Below are positions 7,858 to 18,793 of a stretch of DNA of 23,763 bases, piece by piece (the first letter of the stretch is position 1; each line of letters starts with the position of its first letter). The notes under the pieces are model-generated. The model saw only the letters and a program-made list of their open reading frames with translations, did not search any database and was not told the DNA's origin. This stretch comes from Chloromonas sp. AAM2. Its lineage: Eukaryota; Chlorophyta; Chlorophyceae; Chlamydomonadales; Chlamydomonadaceae. The stretch is from contig QAXH01005451.1 of assembly GCA_004335635.1 (NCBI GenBank), forward strand, positions 1 through 23,763, in the 5' to 3' direction. A program made the translations under genes and the position numbers.

Positions 7858-10811
7858 ATGCAGTCCCTGTTTAACCACCAGAATTGCTGGCATTCTGTAC
7901 CACACAGTTCCCAGCCATGTATGCATGGCCACCCACTAGTGCACGGGGCAAACGCAACATCACCAACACGCATACAGCGTGTGTCAAGGCGCAGAGCTTT
8001 TCAGAGACCTTGCACAGCACCTGCTTGCCTTGCCACAACCCAAACTCCCCCAAGCGTGCCATACGGCTTCTCTTTCCCTCATCAGCCAATGATGGAGTTT
8101 GAAGGGCGACAGGTGCCCAGTGCGGACGTGATTGCTCTGCTGGTAGGCACATCTGAGATGCATACATGTCATATCACAGTAAGGTGCATGCCTGTCATGC
8201 ACATTCAAATGCTTCCAAAGCTGCTCTCAATTTGGAAAAATCTGCATCCACAGGCAGTTGCATGCACATAGATGGGTTTTGGCGGCGATCCTAGAATCGC
8301 CTGCACTCCTGGGGTGGCTCCCTTGATCGCACTTGCATGTGTTATTATGTTGACCACATTTCCTTTGATGGCCAGGCTCTGCACAATTCTTAGCATATGA
8401 TGCATACCATTCTGTGTGCCACAGGAACCATTTCTGACAGCGGAACGGCTTGCGCGCATTGACCATCTGGTCCAGCGGAGGCATTATGGCGTAGTGCCTG
8501 TCCTTGAAAACACGTGCGTGGCATACTGACACACTGCAAAAATACACATGTATGCAATCAACCGGCCCAGCCAGGCCCTACACCAGCCGGGTTCAGCTGA
8601 CTTAGTTACACTCTAGGCTGACTTAGTTACTGTCACAAAGCTCCCATTCATCTGTAAGCCAGTGCCGACTCAACAACAGGGACAGCTTTTCGCGTCCAGC
8701 GCCCAAAGCACCTCTGAACACCGTTGTACTCAATTAACATCTATTGCCGAGGCACGATTACAGATTGTCGTTCCTGAGGCTTACAGTGTGCTCCCTCGTG
8801 TGCAGCTATGACATGGGCAACCTGGCGGCCGTCTGCAGGTCAGCAGACGCCCTAGGATTTGGCGCCATTCACTATATCATGAGAAGGTGGGAAGAAAGAA
8901 GGGAAGGGGAAAGGGGCAAGGCAAGGGCAAGGCCAAGGGGCGGCGTGGCAAACCAGATGTCCATGGGCTTGTGGCCAACAGATGGCGCTGGAAACGTTTG
9001 GCCGGAGCAGCGTGTTTGCAAATGGTAATATCCTAGAACAAAGCATACAGGCCTTCAGGTAACTAACAATAGTTGGTTTAGGATCTACGAGCAGGCTGCG
9101 ATTGTGCCAGGGCGCGTCTCAGGTCATGCACCCCCCAGGAGTCAGTTCTCTCTGCCTGTGCGCAGTGATGAGAAGTACAAGCAGTCAGCTCGCAGCAGTG
9201 CCGGTGCGGACAAGTGGCTGGACGTGAGGTTATGGGACTCAACAGCCGCTGCAGTGGCAGCAGTCAAGGTAGGCCCAAAGAGATGCTGTCACGTAGCAAC
9301 CACAGCTATCCTGCCGATGTGTATGCTCTGTCATGCCGTCAGAACTCTTGCCTCATGCAAGACTCTTCTCAAACTCTTGCAAACCCTGTAGCCAGCCTTG
9401 ACAAGCGGATACGATAAGGGAGCGTTCAGTTTCCTCACATTGAAGCCATCCTCAGGTCCCTGGCTGCACAACCAGCAGCGCAAGATGCACGCCTCCAATA
9501 GGAAATGATGACGGAGGCGTAGCAGTTCACTGTGTTCACTCTGCCTGCCTCCTGTGTGCAGGCGGCAGGGTTTCAGCTGGTGGTGACGCACCTCAGTAAG
9601 AGCAGCATCACACTACAGGTAGCGTGGGGTGCGGTGGGGTGGGGTGTAGCGGCAGGCTAGCGTACACTGGCCCACCAGACTAGACCAAGTTCCTGTGACT
9701 TGTCACACATTGTCACACATTGTCACACATTGTCACACATTGCTGGTGATGCTACAAGAATGCGTTTACCATTGGGCTTCACAGCCTTTGCTGTATGGTG
9801 CAACGTTATTCGCCATGCCCTTCAACAGTGTACATGCAACCCATGCTAAGCTCGCTCTGGTATATGCTTGCAGGAGATTGATTTCCTTCGGCCAACAGCC
9901 ATTGTGTTGGGCAACGAACGCTTTGGGGCCACAGATGAGGTAGTGGCGGCAGCCGACCACTGCGCTATCATTCCCATGGTGAGTGGGTTGCCACCTACCT
10001 AAAGAGTGTTTTGTAGCTACGCAAAGGAGCACACTCTTGGACACAGTAGCTACCCTCTCTTTTAATTACTGCAACTTGCATTATCTTGTATGAACTCCGT
10101 GCTGGTAAAGGCCGTGACTGGCGTTGTTCCATCAAATCGAGGAGATGGCTAGGCATGGGCCAATGCAGATGCATTCTTTGGTTGCTTGCAGTCCGGCATG
10201 GTTGAGTCGTTGAACATCAGTGTGGCTGCGGCCTGTTGCATGTACGAGGCCCAGCAGCAGCGGGCTAGGGCAGGTCTCACTGGAGACCTCAGCCAGGAGC
10301 AGCAGCAGACGCTCAAAGCGCAACTCATGATGCGCAGCGTGGTGAGCGCTGGGAGGGGGGGTGTATGGGCAGGGTTGAGGATCAGAAGGGTGAAGCAGCG
10401 CGATGCGAGAAGGTGTCTGTGGCCGTCCCTGTGTGATCTCTTGCTTCACTCATGAAACCACAGGGAGGCCTTTCTCTTTACTTCCACCTCGCCACGGGAT
10501 ATGTGGGGAATGTGTGTGTGAGGAGGGTGGCAGGCAAAAGAGCAGGAGGCGGGTGCATTTGCTGGCCTGGATAGTGACTGGCCACACAGCGATTGAGTAG
10601 ACACCGGAGTCACCCACAACAGTACCGCCAAACGTGCAGGTATGCTCGTTCTCGGCTAATGTCTGCAGTGGATGCTGTTGACTGCCATGCATGTGTTCCT
10701 TGTGCAATGCAGCGCGAACCCAGCACCCTTCTGACCGAACTGCTCAGCCGGCCACCACCTCAATGGCAGTCGGGCAGGCTCAAGAAGGTCAAGACAATAG
10801 AGGCCATCTGA
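7858..10811 (+). CDS. SpoU/TrmH-family tRNA (guanosine-2'-O)-methyltransferase, probably organellar
   Basis: Eight exons join with consistent phase: 7858-8142, 8425-8513, 8806-8886, 9166-9268, 9562-9618, 9874-9978, 10192-10341 and 10713-10811, giving 322 residues. The three SPOUT motifs are present: motif 1 NLAAVCRSADALG (about 130-142, with the conserved Arg at 136), motif 2 IVLGNERFG (215-223), and motif 3 IPMSGMVESLNISVAAA (about 238-254), which forms the knotted SAM site. The tail after motif 3 (YEAQQQRARAG, then a Gln-rich helix) resembles bacterial TrmH, which makes Gm18 in tRNA, so that substrate is inferred. The first 77 or so residues contain no Asp or Glu but several Arg and Ser, like a transit peptide. 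The ATG at 7858 has a good context (CACAACATG). An alternative start is 8089 or 8092, after a pyrimidine-rich CATCAG acceptor-like site. The body is confident; the N-terminus less so. Confidence 0.92.
8596..8630. repeat. 14-base direct repeat in TrmH intron 2
   Basis: GCTGACTTAGTTAC is found at 8596-8609 and again at 8617-8630, a 21-base period within the intron between exons 2 and 3. Confidence 0.85.
8889..8940 (+). other. Polypurine, G-run-rich tract at the start of TrmH intron 3
   Basis: Starting two bases after the GT of the donor at 8887, the sense strand is almost all purine, with G-runs at 8889-8891, 8901-8903, 8906-8909, 8913-8916, 8925-8927 and 8937-8940. The runs at 8901-8927 fit a four-tract G-quadruplex. 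Such runs next to a donor can act as intronic splicing enhancers; that role is inferred. Confidence 0.6.
9701..9740. repeat. 10-base tandem repeat (TGTCACACAT)4 in TrmH intron 5
   Basis: Four perfect head-to-tail copies of TGTCACACAT occupy 9701-9740, inside the intron between the exons at 9562-9618 and 9874-9978. A small minisatellite, likely length-polymorphic. Confidence 0.95.
10464..10502 (+). other. Possible 39-base cassette exon in TrmH intron 7
   Basis: The sequence lies between a strong acceptor (ACCACAG, 10457-10463) and a GTGGGG donor at 10503. It is 13 codons, starts and ends in phase 0, and encodes GGLSLYFHLATGY, so it could be included without breaking the frame between the exons ending 10341 and starting 10713. 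It is not needed for the family fold, and the donor is weak. Confidence 0.2.
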
Positions 10812-11781
10812 TGCACGTGACTACCCACCAATTAAGTCGTCTCAAAACCCACAAACTTGAACAGTTTGATTGTTATCAAGAGGTAGCAAGGACAGCACCT
10901 GGGCTCCACTTGACAAATGCATCCAGTCCAGTCCAGTCCTTCCTGCTGGGCCTGCATGCTATGGAATTAGCATCGGCCTGCTTGGTTCAAAAAGTCGACT
11001 TGTCACACGAATTTGACTTGTTAGGGAGGGTGGACACACAACCTTGGCTGGTGTGGGTTCTGCTGCTGTTAAGAGTGGCTGCTGCTACCACTCAGGTGAG
11101 GGTGTTCGGGTGAACGTCAAGAAGCCAGAACAAGTCTCGGGAAGTGAAGGCTGCCTACTGTTGCCTGCTCTTGCTGTCGTGTAGCTTACGATTGCTTGCT
11201 GCCTGACCCTCCAATGGCCAACCCTGAGCTTTTGGCGGTTTTAACAACGTAGGCCGTCGATGGACACGCGCAGCGCGAGGGGTCAGGAATGCAGCACGGG
11301 GGAGGGGCGGCGATTGAGCAAGGGCTGGGAGGCAGGAGTTGGCGCCTGCCTCAAAAGTTGTTGTGGCCTGCAGGTGCCTCGGATATGACTGAGGACATCT
11401 ACATCTGTGGAGGAAGCTCAGATGGGGCGTCGCCACGGCTCAAGCAGACACTCGAGGTTCAGCGTGTCAGTAACTTCTTGAGCTCATAGCCTAAACCCAG
11501 GGCCAAGTGTCGAGCTGAACAACTCGGATTGTGTCCCATCCCAGTCCCTGGGGGTTGAAAGCCGGTATGGATGCTCTGGTACATGCAACATCAGGGTCTT
11601 CAGCTGTTTTCACATGCTGACCAGATCAATGTGACCAGGTTTCCAACTTCAGCCATGAAGATTTCATTTGTAACGGTCACATGATCCCACGCTTTTTTGT
11701 TCGCACCCGAACTGGGACAATTCCCGTGCTTCATTTGCCCCATCATCTGCAACCGTCTCCCGATAATTTCAATCCACAACA
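10812..11781. other. Intergenic region between TrmH and RPE (RPE promoter side)
   Basis: No exon is supported in these 970 bases. It must hold the TrmH 3' UTR and the RPE promoter and 5' UTR. A TGTAA occurs at 11669-11673 but is only about 110 bases before the RPE start, so it is unlikely to be the TrmH polyadenylation signal. An 11-base match to the foldback arm (CTGGGACAATT) near 11713-11724 is too short to interpret. Confidence 0.5.
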
Positions 11782-13357
11782 ATGGCCTTTTCCATGAAGC
11801 AGCAGGTACAGGCCCTGAAGGGTGCTAGCCGCGCAGCGCCGGTCTCCAGGCGCGCTGTGCGAGTGCAGGCAACTTCTCGTGTGGATCGCAGCAAGAAGTC
11901 AGACATTATTGTGTCTCCCTCCATCCTGTCCGCCGATTTCTCGAGACTGGGCGAGGAGGTGGGGCGACAGGATTGGGTTAGGGTCAGTTGCGCTAGCCTC
12001 TTGCAGCCTGGTAGCCATGATGTCTAGCATTCGTTCATACAATTCAGATCAAGAACGTGGACCTGGCTGGTGCTGATTGGATTCATATTGACGTGATGGA
12101 TGGCCGCTTTGTGCCAAACATCACCATCGGCCCTATGATTGTCGACGCGATTCGCCCAGTCACCGACAAGGTTCTGGATTGCCATCTGGTGAGTGAATGA
12201 GCTGCAGTGCCACGACCGCAGAATTCGGGATGAGGGTTATCAAAAGTGCACGAATGCTTATGGCTGCAGATGATTGTCGAGCCAGAGCAGCGCGTCGCAG
12301 ACTTCGCCAAGGCTGGTGCTGACATCATCTCCGTGCACTGCGAGAACGCAGCCACCATCCATTTGCACCGGACAGTGAACCAGGTGAGTCGTTGCTATGG
12401 TCTGAGAGTTGGCCACAAGCACCTGCTGATACAAGCTCCAAACCGCACATACCTGTCCTGTGCAGATTAAGGATCTGGGTTGCAAGGCAGGCGTGGTGCT
12501 CAACCCTGCCACCAGCTTGAGGGAGATTGAGTACGTGCTGGATGTTGTGGATATGGTGCTCATCATGTCAGTGAACCCAGGCTTCGGTGGCCAGTCATTC
12601 ATTGAGAGCCAGGTTGCCAAGATCAAGGAGTTGAAGCAGATGTGCAATGAGAAGGTGGGATGCGAACATGGGTCACCTGTGTACTCCATGAAGCTCAACC
12701 TGATGCTGAGGGTTTTGCACAGAGCCAGTGCAAGTATAACTCTATGCCTTCCACTGAAATTACAAGGTGCACACCACAGCACGTCCGCTTGGAAGTGGTG
12801 ACATGATTGTGGTGACAGTTGCACGCATTAACAGGTCACATGCATGTCCTAAATAAACAGGCCAACGAAAGGCCAGTAATTAACTTTGAATTGATTATCT
12901 GACTTCAGGGTGTGAACCCCTGGATCCAAGTGGATGGCGGTGTGACACCTGCCAATGCGTACAAGGTATGTTTAGAGATGCATGCGTTGATGCTCATTGT
13001 TTCTCACTGTTGGTGCTTGGTTGTTGCTGACACTTTGTGCCAGGATTTTTTGCATGCACATGTAGTGCAATTGATTGCAACAGTCATACATATACAACAG
13101 TCATACATTCATTATGATTGTTAACAATAATAATGACTGTGACCACAGGTGATCGAGGCAGGCGCCAACTCTCTTGTTGCTGGCTCAGCTGTGTTCAAGG
13201 CGAAGAGCTACAAGGACGGTGAGTGATGCTGAACTCTGCAAGGTTGACACACTGGTGAACGAAATCACCACCAGTGCCTTACTCTGAATTGCTTGTGCGC
13301 TTGCCTGCAGCCATCCACGGGATCAAGACCAGCAAACGCGCTATGGCTATGGCTTAA
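11782..13357 (+). CDS. RPE: Ribulose-phosphate 3-epimerase, chloroplast type
   Basis: The enzyme interconverts D-ribulose 5-phosphate and D-xylulose 5-phosphate in the Calvin cycle and the oxidative pentose-phosphate pathway. Seven exons join in perfect phase: 11782-11958, 12048-12188, 12270-12383, 12466-12654, 12909-12965, 13149-13218 and 13311-13357 (TAA), giving 264 residues, the usual length with a plastid leader. Residues 1 to about 35 are Ala, Arg and Ser rich without acidic residues until the mature part, a plastid transit peptide. The TIM-barrel signatures follow: [37 protein letters not shown] and QVDGGV. The expected metal and catalytic residues H72, D74, H105 and D216 are present, with spacing (33 and 142) equal to that of plant enzymes. 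Start context CACAACAATGG is good. Convergent with the GSK3 gene; a TGTAA lies 171 bases past the stop. Confidence 0.98.
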
Positions 13358-13527
13358 ACACTTGCTTGGTTATGAAAAACTCGTTGTTTTGAAAGCGCAA
13401 CGGCAGTTGACCACAACATCAATTTTTGAGAGTACCATGTCAGTTGAGATTTTGACCACTTTGGTTAAGCAGGCATGCCGACCCTTGATAGATTAGGATG
13501 CCGCCTTGGTTCCTATTTGAAGCAGTG

Positions 13528-13532
13528 TGTAA
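13528..13532 (+). terminator. Candidate TGTAA polyadenylation signal for RPE
   Basis: TGTAA is the usual polyadenylation signal in Chlamydomonas and its relatives. It is the first plus-strand TGTAA that I noticed after the RPE stop, 171 bases downstream. The motif is short, so the call is positional. Confidence 0.4.
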
Positions 13533-14003
13533 GCTTGGCGTGCTTATGTTTGCCCGACATTGTCATTGTATCCAAGCAAAAGGCTGGACATCAGCAAGGT
13601 TGCAGTTTGCTGAGCTCTTTTTTGCTGCGATGACCTCAGCGCCATGTGCGGGACAGCCTCAGAACAGTTCAGTTCCAAACACAACATGACAAGGGACAGC
13701 ATTCACCACAACATGCAGACGCATGTACATGTCTTCTTCTACATGTGTGGCGGACTTGGATAGGTCTGAAGCAGGAACGATTGTGCAACATAACATGCTG
13801 CAATTTCTCAAGCACGACATCGGCAGGTGGCAAACCTGTGGCTTGTACTCCAGGGTATGATAACTAAGCTCAGGGTACGCTCACCAAGGCTGACTCAGTG
13901 CAAACTGCTCCATCAATGTGGTTTACTGTTTCATCACGAAGTCCATGGCCATCACACACGCGTGGGTGTCCATGTGCATTGAGCCACACCTGGAGGTGAC
14001 CTC

Positions 14004-14045
14004 CCTTCCTAAAACCATGTGGTACCTTCCTAAAACCATGTGGTA
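14004..14045. repeat. Perfect 21-base tandem duplication
   Basis: The unit CCTTCCTAAAACCATGTGGT plus A occurs at 14004-14024 and is repeated exactly at 14025-14045. It is non-coding and looks like a recent local duplication. Confidence 0.95.
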
Positions 14046-14751
14046 TTGGTGGTCATACCCCTTGTTGCAGACAGATGTCTGCTAACAGCCACTTTCCGCT
14101 CTTGTGGCCACCTCACACCAGAGCGCTTGCTGAATCGGCGAATGCTGACTGATCTAGAAGCTAGTACACTTGGTCTGGAGACTATCTACAATGTGGAGGC
14201 AGCACCTGTGGCAAGCCAAATGTCGACAAATTCAGCAGCATAACAGCGCATTACCAAACCACTTAAACACAGCTTGGCAGCACCCGGCGATTCAAACATT
14301 ACATGCACTAACCAAGGCCAACAGTGTTAGCAGTGGAAGTGCAGGTCAACCATGCTCACCATCCCAGATCTGGCCTGAAAATCACGCAGTAGAAATGCCG
14401 TCATGACTGACTGAAATGATTCAGTTTTTAAGATAACAAGCCAAAACCTGACTTCAAATTGCTCTTGCGCCAGATCCCACTTGGTGCAGCATGTTCGCGT
14501 GAAATTAGCCAGGGTCCAGAACCACACCTCAGTCAAAACTATCACAGGTCAGCACGGCTTGCTCATGCAGCCTGGTGCAGAGCGTGCAAGTAAAGCCAGA
14601 GCCATTGCAGCTCAAAGCCAAGAGACTCTGTCTGTTGTGCATACACATACACATGCAGGACAAGTTTGTGGCAGGTCAGACACAGTCTCTGCATCAGCTG
14701 TGATTGCCCTGCATCTCCCCCTGCCATGAACGTGCACTCTCTCAATCATCC

Positions 14752-17234
14752 TCACGCCTGAGCGGGTCTGGGCTGCAGCTTGCGCATGATGTCAGCGGGT
14801 ACCTCGTCCATCTCACCAGGTAGCCAGTTAAACAAGGACGGGATGGGTCGCCCTGCACCATTTTTATCAAGACAACGGTGCACATGTCTGGACTGCATGT
14901 CATTTGTAAGGAACACGATGTGCACTGCAACAGCTTGATTCTTGATCATCATATTCACGTCCTGCTGTTTAAACCTCCCTGTTCCACCATGTCAAGATGC
15001 CCACCTGAACAACAGAGGGTAGGCTGCAGACCTGCCTGTTGTACGCATCAGACGCGACTAGGCAACCTGCATGTGACTAAGTAGGGTCTGCTCACCATTC
15101 GGCAGCTTGGTGCCTGGCTCACGTAGCTCGTCAAAGAATGGATGGGTCATTGCCTGCACAGCCGTCATACGCTTCTGGGGCGCATAATGCAGCAGTTTTG
15201 ACACCTGCGCACAACACAGACAGTAGTGAACTGAGGCTCATGCAGCACCACATGCTGCTCAATGGCTGGCCATGACAACGTAATGCGTGAAACATGCTGC
15301 GCGATGAGACAGGAGCACATGCAGTTTCAACCAGCCCAGGTGGTTGCCAGCTGACCGGCCGCCACACAGGGGTAAACATACTCCCTTGTACCATCTGTCC
15401 ATGCCGAACACCCCACGCTGTCCAGTGTCATCATACAAATGGACAGCTGTCGCCCAGCAACAAGCCCTGAAGCAGAACCTGCACCCTTGACATTCGCCTC
15501 CAAGCCAAAGTGCGACTTCTCACCAGGTCAACAGCGTCAGGTGGCATACGCTTTGAGAAGACCTTTGTCCACGGATGCGCCTTGATCTGTGGAAACTTGA
15601 ACTCTGTGTAGTTGGGGTTCATGGCGTGGATCTCCTCTCTGCTAGGTGTGCCCAACACCTTGATGATCTCCACCAGCTGATCCACGCCGCTCTCTCCAGG
15701 AAAAAGAGGCTGGCCCAGCAACAACTCCGCCACCACACAGCCAACAGACCATACATCAATGGCAGTAGTGTAATCTGTTGCACCAAATATGAGCTCTGGT
15801 GCTCGATAGTACCGTGAGCAGATGTAAGAGATGTTGGGCTCGCCCTTGATTAACACCTGCGCATGCATGTGTGCTGAAGAATGACGAGATGCATGCTAGC
15901 CATGGTTGATACCATTTGGCAGACAAAGCCACTTGCTGAACCCCAGAGCAAACCCAGTTCCAAGTGTTCGAACGAGCAGGATGCGCCCTCAAAAGTGGCA
16001 TTAACAGGCCCGAAGCTTCTGAATGCCATGAAGAGATTTGAGCACACTGCATGATGCATGGCACAGCCTGAGGACAACAGCTGCAAGCCGTTGCAAGTTC
16101 CGAGTCCACAAATGCCACCCAGACACAGCCTGACTAAATCTGCACCCTCCATATGTACCAGCGGCATACCTTCGCGCTGCCAAAGTCGCAAAGCTTCAAT
16201 TGGTGTGATTCTGTGTTGACCAAGAGGTTCTGCATGGGAGCAGCAAAATACGTGTTGTGCATTGCTACAGCAACAGTCATTACATGCAATCCCTAGACAA
16301 TCTTTGGCACTGCACTGCCTTGGCTGATCCTCAATTGACATACATCTCAACTGACCTGTGGCTTGATGTCACGATGGCAGATGCCAGTGCGGTGGATGTT
16401 GCCAAGAGCTCGACACATCTGGTACGCATACAGCTTGACAAAGATGTTCGGCATGCGCTGGTTGTTCTTCGCGTAGTGCTTGCTGATGCGATACACTGTA
16501 TCAGGTACAAACTCGAGCACCAGGTGCAAATACGTCTCGTCCTTTTCCGTGTGCGAATAGAAGCAATGCTTCAGCCGCACGATGTTCGGATGGTCAACCA
16601 TCTTCATTATCTGCAGCTCCCGGTTCTTGAAGCGCTTATCTTGGAGCACCTTCTTGATGGCGACCTGCACCGTGCGCATCATGCAGGCTTGCATCACAAA
16701 CCCGCCTTCCCTCGGGGACAACTAAGCTGGATCTTGCTAATTTATACTCACCGTCTCGCCTGTCTCCAAGCATGTGGCCTGGAACACCACGCCGAATGAG
16801 CCATTGCCAACAACCCGATCGGTGGAGTAGTTGAAGGTCTGTCTGCTTGCCCCAGTGCCAGAAGTCGCCTGAAGGATATGGCCACCTGTTTTGAGGTCGC
16901 CATCTACCAGCTTGCCTTCAAAAAACTGCGGACACAGGAGGTTACTTGCAAGGTTGATGTCTAGCCCCTGTTTCGACACTAGTGCCGCACCCGTCAAGCG
17001 AGCCCACCTCTCCTGACTGAGCCGACTGGCTTGCTCCTTTCTGCGCTCCTGATTCGTCCTTGATCGCAAGGTCTTTCATGGTCTGCGGGCATTGACAGGG
17101 GTCGCTTATGAACACATTCATGTGCGATGAGACAAAGTTGCCCACTTGCCAACATAACCTGCACCCATTCCCACCTGAGGCAGAGCATCAGCGGCTGCGG
17201 TCGTGGAGGTGGAGGCCTGGGGAGCTGCGCTCAT
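14752..17234 (-). CDS. GSK3/SHAGGY-like serine/threonine kinase
   Basis: A CMGC protein kinase of the glycogen synthase kinase 3/SHAGGY family, which phosphorylates primed substrates in plant and algal signalling. Eight exons join in phase: 17234-17175, 17082-17008, 16925-16752, 16664-16356, 16229-16170, 15856-15524, 15204-15096 and 14852-14752 (TGA), 406 residues. Visible motifs: glycine loop [11 protein letters not shown] (about 83-93), VAIKK with the catalytic Lys at 107, HRDIKPQN (D202), CDFGSAK (D221), activation loop [12 protein letters not shown] with the autophosphorylated Tyr at 237, and [20 protein letters not shown]. Plant BIN2-type kinases carry TREE after this; here it is SREE (298-301). 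The N-terminal 45 or so residues are Ala, Ser and Thr rich and variable. The start ATG at 17234 opens a 20-codon exon ending at a GTGGGA donor; an AG just upstream (CCGCAG) may mark a 5' UTR intron. Confidence 0.97.
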
Positions 17235-18793
17235 TCCGACCTGCGGTCCATTCAAAGAACCACAATACTAATTCAGCTCGATCCACCAAACTTTCTGCCC
17301 ATGTTTGCTGCCAAACCCAAGCTGCATGCCGCTGATAACAAGGGCAACTGCTTAACCTGGGCAAACGCCACACCGTGCGACAGGGCACGCGGATTGTAGC
17401 ACAGAAGCGCCCAGCAGGTCAGCCCTGTTCACGGTCAGCGTGTCGCCCATATATTTCAATGCGCTGCTCACCAGCTACCCTCTCGTAGCGTGTGCTGCGT
17501 CCGGGCTCGCAGTGAGGAGCGCACAAAAACCCTCTCAGCGATGGGCCCTCAGGCTGTGATGTTGCGGACCTTTACAACTTTGTGCGGCACAGACTGTCTC
17601 CGAGCTAATGAGAGATGTTTCAAGGTGTCGGCATGCCCGACGACTCAGCGCGTAGGCCCAAGAGCTGCCCTGGCCTAGTGCACTGCGTCTATCTTAAACT
17701 GGACAAGCCCGTGGGCCCAGCTTCGCTTTGGCTGTCCGAACAGGGGTGGCAAGGGCTGAGGAAAGTTGTTTTGCACGTGACCCGTCAGCAACCGGAAACC
17801 GGCCGACAGTTACCAAACTGTTGGACTCTCACAAGAATGGCGTCTTGCCAGCTTTCAGACTTGATCTGTCTGTCCTGTTGAGCAACGATTTTGAACCTGG
17901 TACGGCATCTGGACCTGTAGAACAGATTGCAACCTCGCTTACTTCTGTTGGTCAACTTGCTCGATTCTTTGCACAGTTTTTGGTCCTCTCATTGGTCATT
18001 CCACAGCCCTGCTTGATTCCAGAGCTGCCTGCACGGCTATTCACGAATATGCAGGAAGCAAGAGGGTTTGGATGAATGAACAGGCACACCTGCATCACCC
18101 AAGCTGCGAATGGACCAGCGTTACAAGGAGGGAGTGCACACCAGGAAGCACGTCCAACGCAAACATTAATTATTGCGCAAATTGCAAAAATTTCTCCTAG
18201 CAAAGGGGGTAGTTGGCAAGGGCCTGCGGTTACAACAAATGCAGTTGTTGGCGTAGTGAGGGTAAGTTGTCGAGCACATGGGGCCAAGCACGTTTTATGG
18301 ACACCAACAGCATCTGTGCAGGGACACCAGTGGCTGTCATGTCACATCAGAGGTTGATGGTACCAACAATAGACGTTGTGCCAATCAAGACATGACTTCA
18401 GACAGCGACGCCCGCTGTGTACTTTGTGCATGTGAGGTAGGTTTGTAAGTTACCTGGCTGCTACCTTCCATGCAGCCGTAAAGCAAAGTGGCAACTGTCT
18501 GACGTTAGAAGCTATACGAATGTTTTGCTCTGCTGCAGGCCAACACATGTACAGTCGATAAGAAGACTAAATGGTGCGTCTTCTCGTGATGAGTGCTGCA
18601 TTTGATGAGGCTAGTCCTGTTAGGTCGCCATGAGTGACAACTCCGTCAGACACTCGCGCCCTCGAGTTCTTTCAAACATGTGAGGAGGTCAATCGTCTCT
18701 AGTGCTTCTACTCAGGTTACACAGCAGATGCCATGCCATCCATGCATACATATGTTGTACAACATAGGCGCACGTCACTGTAGTACAGGTTGC
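17235..18793. other. Intergenic region between GSK3 and the Crinkler/RHS-type gene
   Basis: No exon is supported on either strand. It should hold the GSK3 5' UTR and promoter near 17235-17600, and the 3' UTR of the minus-strand gene to its right. No repeat or promoter element stands out. Confidence 0.5.
18717..18721 (-). terminator. Candidate TGTAA polyadenylation signal for the Crinkler/RHS-type gene
   Basis: TTACA on the plus strand reads TGTAA on the minus strand, 73 bases beyond the stop at 18794. Position and motif fit a green-algal polyadenylation signal. Confidence 0.5.

Larger units (their letters stand above)
13358..14751. other. Convergent intergenic region between RPE and GSK3
   Basis: No gene is supported; the open frames are short and lack family features. 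It should contain the 3' UTRs of both converging genes. Candidate polyadenylation signals are TGTAA at 13528 (plus strand, RPE) and TTACA at 14299-14303 (TGTAA on the minus strand, GSK3). Confidence 0.5.

Noticed and set aside
9166..9268. Long alternative open frames over TrmH exons (for example minus strand 9331-9591).
   Set aside because: These are shadows; the plus-strand exon set fits a full SpoU fold with phase agreement at every junction.
11713..11724. Short match (CTGGGACAATT) to the foldback arm upstream of RPE.
   Set aside because: Eleven bases without flanking similarity is not enough to call a third copy.
17728..18287. Overlapping open frames on both strands between GSK3 and the Crinkler/RHS-type gene.
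   Set aside because: No motif and no splice-consistent exon chain; treated as intergenic.
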